Origin: Desulfosudis oleivorans
GTDB taxonomy: Bacteria; Desulfobacterota; Desulfobacteria; Desulfobacterales; SURF-7
Length of the DNA stretch: 64,000 bases
Direction: 5' to 3'
NCBI GenBank assembly: GCA_020723325.1
Contig: DYJD01000011.1
Coordinates: 77,373 to 141,372, forward strand
How positions within the stretch are numbered: the first letter of the stretch is position 1; each line of letters starts with the position of its first letter. Shown here in pieces: positions 62,395 through 64,000 of the stretch. A model generated the notes under the pieces. It was not told the origin of the DNA. It worked only from the letters and a program-made list of their open reading frames with translations, and made no database searches. The translations under genes were made by a program, and so were the position numbers.

Positions 62395-63102
62395 ATGCAG
62401 AATTCAATAGGCTATCAAGGTTCACAAACCCAGGTTTTGGTCAATTCCTTTATCCGATCGGTTTACAACTGGATGACCATTGGTTTGACCTTGACCGGCG
62501 TGGTCGCTTTTTGGGTGGCCGGCAGCGAAACCTTGCTGAATCTTATTTTTGGTAATCAACTTGTTTTTTGGGGGCTGGTTATTGGAGAGCTGGCCTTGGT
62601 ATTCTATCTCAGCGCCAGAGTTCATAAAATGGAGGCCTCCACAGCCACCGGGCTTTTTTTACTGTATTCAGCTCTTAACGGCGCAACGCTTTCAGTGGTG
62701 TTCGTGGCTTACACCATGTCCTCGGTGGCTGCCACTTTCTTTATCAGCGCCGGCACATTTGCAGCATGCAGCATTTTCGGCATGACCACCAAGCGGGATT
62801 TGACCGGCGTTGGGCAGTTCATGCTCATGGGTTTGATCGGCATAATTATTGCCTCGGTGGTCAACCTGTTTGTCAGAAGCTCTGGCATGGAAATGATCAT
62901 CAGCTATCTTGGTGTATTTATTTTCGTGGGTTTGACGGCCTATGATACCCAAAAACTGAAGCACATGGCCCTGACCCAGCCGGCCGGCCTGGATGCCGGC
63001 GTTATCCGCAAAGGCGCCATTCTCGGAGCACTGGAACTTTATCTTGATTTTATCAACATGTTCCTGTTTCTGTTGCGCATTTTCGGTAATAGCCGGGATT
63101 AA
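62395..63102 (+). CDS. Bax inhibitor-1/YccA-family membrane protein
   Basis: 235 residues with seven hydrophobic segments. VYNWMTIGLTLTGVVAFWVA starts the family pattern, and VFIFVGLTAYDTQKLK with ALELYLDFINMFLFLLRIFG is the C-terminal signature. AAGGAGGT seven bases before the ATG fixes the start. Bacterial members (YccA, YetJ) modulate FtsH or leak Ca2+; which applies here is open. Confidence 0.95.
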   Translation: MQNSIGYQGSQTQVLVNSFIRSVYNWMTIGLTLTGVVAFWVAGSETLLNLIFGNQLVFWGLVIGELALVFYLSARVHKMEASTATGLFLLYSALNGATLSVVFVAYTMSSVAATFFISAGTFAACSIFGMTTKRDLTGVGQFMLMGLIGIIIASVVNLFVRSSGMEMIISYLGVFIFVGLTAYDTQKLKHMALTQPAGLDAGVIRKGAILGALELYLDFINMFLFLLRIFGNSRD

Positions 63103-63110
63103 AACCGAGG

Positions 63111-64000
63111 CTAAGATAGACATTTTCTGAGCACTGCGGCAATGCGCTGACAGCAGTCTTGGGTTTGAGCAAGGGTAGGACCTTCCACCATCACCCGACA
63201 AATGGATTGGGTGCCGGAATAACGCACCAGCACCCTGCCCTGCTCAGCCAGTTCTTTTTCCACTGAAGCAATCACCGCCGCAATTTCCGGGATGGAATTC
63301 AGTTCGCGCTTCTCCTTAACCGTCACATTCACAAGTTCCTGGGGGAACACATCCATTATTTTCTTCAATTCAGATAGTGATTTATTTGTGCGCAGCATGA
63401 CGCCGATCAACTGAATGGCTGCCAATATCCCGTCTCCGGTGGTATGATGGGACATAAAAATCATGTGACCGGAATCTTCACCGCCCAAGACCGCTCCGTG
63501 TTTTTTCATGGCTTCCATCACAAAACGATCACCCACCTGGGTTGTGATGTGCCCTATACCCAATTTTTTCAAGGCAACCCCCAAACCCATATTGCTCATC
63601 ACCGTACTGACAACCATATTGTCTTTTAAAAGTCCGCGCTGTTGCAAGTCCTGGGCGCAAATCGCCAGAATTTGATCGCCGGAAGTCGGTTCGCCGTTTT
63701 CATCCACAGCGATCAATCGGTCGGCATCACCGTCAAAAGCCAACCCGATTTCAGCCCTGCTTGCTTTTAACTGTTGAATCAGATACTGGGGATGCTGGGA
63801 ACCGCAATCTTGGTTGATATTCATGCCATCAGGCGCGGCAAAAAGGGTGTCCACATCGGCTCCAAGATCTTGAAATACCCTTGGAGCGATCCTGGAAGCA
63901 GCACCATTAGCGCAGTCCATAACGACTTTTAATCCGTTGAAAGCAAGTCCTGGTTCCAAGGAGCTTGTTAGTAATGAAATATACTGATCCATGGCCATGT
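63111..64000 (-). CDS. glmM: Phosphoglucosamine mutase, C-terminal part
   Basis: 296 codons are visible; the N-terminus, including the phosphoserine loop, lies beyond the right edge. LAFDGDADRLIAVD is the metal-binding loop (visible residues 87-100), GGEDSGHMIF the sugar-binding loop, and RYSGTQSICRVMVEG the phosphate-binding loop. GlmM converts glucosamine 6-phosphate to the 1-phosphate for UDP-GlcNAc. The phosphomannomutase family is similar, but EDSGH with RYSGT favours GlmM. It is convergent with the BI-1 gene (8 bases apart). Confidence 0.92.
   Translation of the reverse strand, partial: MAMDQYISLLTSSLEPGLAFNGLKVVMDCANGAASRIAPRVFQDLGADVDTLFAAPDGMNINQDCGSQHPQYLIQQLKASRAEIGLAFDGDADRLIAVDENGEPTSGDQILAICAQDLQQRGLLKDNMVVSTVMSNMGLGVALKKLGIGHITTQVGDRFVMEAMKKHGAVLGGEDSGHMIFMSHHTTGDGILAAIQLIGVMLRTNKSLSELKKIMDVFPQELVNVTVKEKRELNSIPEIAAVIASVEKELAEQGRVLVRYSGTQSICRVMVEGPTLAQTQDCCQRIAAVLRKCLS

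Noticed and set aside
1-64000. CRISPR arrays, rRNA, tRNA, intact IS elements, prophage
   Set aside because: I looked for regularly spaced 25-40-bp repeats with unique spacers, for conserved RNA sequences and for transposase or phage structural proteins, and saw none. The heptamer arrays have no spacers. A tRNA scan would be needed to exclude tRNA genes completely.

Overview
The window reads as a bacterial chromosome segment, most likely from a Desulfobacterota lineage near the Desulfobacterales. The main pointers are an aromatic-amino-acid operon that opens with the archaeal-type enzymes ADH synthase and dehydroquinate synthase II, two large acyl-CoA dehydrogenases in one operon, and an MglA-type GTPase next to PilZ and DUF4388/cyclic-nucleotide-binding proteins. 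Taxonomy is inferred from gene content only: there is no rRNA or tRNA here, and I saw no CRISPR array and no intact transposase.

Layout. 1-467: start of ptsI and complete ptsH. 468-9253: an accessory stretch with two lipoproteins, a CPBP protease, a toroid-fold protein, a Sel1-repeat protein and a zinc-ribbon/HEAGH membrane protein, separated by repeat-rich spacers (REP-like palindromes, heptamer-phased arrays, a possible group II intron remnant). 9302-14428: aromatic operon running leftward (ADH synthase, DHQ synthase II, pheA, aroE, aroA). It is preceded at 14480-14737 by a promoter, a leader peptide with 11 consecutive aromatic residues, and mutually exclusive hairpins that form a complete transcription attenuator. 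14864-17509: K+ channel, cyclase-family hydrolase, membrane protein. 17577-23724: FG-GAP protein with a dockerin-like tail, and an operon of two acyl-CoA dehydrogenases plus an internally duplicated Cys-motif protein. 23900-35144: defence island with an AlbA/ATPase regulator, type I restriction-modification hsdM-hsdS-hsdR, an AAA ATPase plus DUF4276 pair, and a DnaC-like loader. A 52-bp promoter-bearing repeat stands in front of both the regulator and hsdM. 35159-38648: UPF0210/ACT pair, a methyltransferase-like membrane protein and an unknown membrane protein. 38764-46038: REC-REC-HD-GYP regulator, then ispF, cysS, uvrB, uvrC. 46124-47065: mdh. 47414-53598: probable operon of TPR protein, MglA GTPase, DUF4388/CNB protein, PilZ protein, purC, ParB-like protein and spore-photoproduct-lyase-like radical SAM protein. 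53689-61807: EF-G-like factor, chalcone-isomerase-like protein, and the operon xseA-xseB-ispA-dxs-tlyA. 61936-64000: small unknown protein, BI-1 family protein, and the 3' part of glmM.

How it fits together. The aromatic operon makes dehydroquinate by the aspartate-semialdehyde/ADH route and continues to phenylalanine with ordinary bacterial enzymes. Its leader should sense charged Phe, Tyr and Trp tRNAs together. dxs, ispF and ispA give three steps of isoprenoid supply. The strongest candidates for undescribed biology are the aromatic attenuator, the ATPase-DUF4276 module, the duplicated Cys-motif protein beside an acyl-CoA dehydrogenase lacking the usual catalytic Glu, and the repeat families at gene ends.
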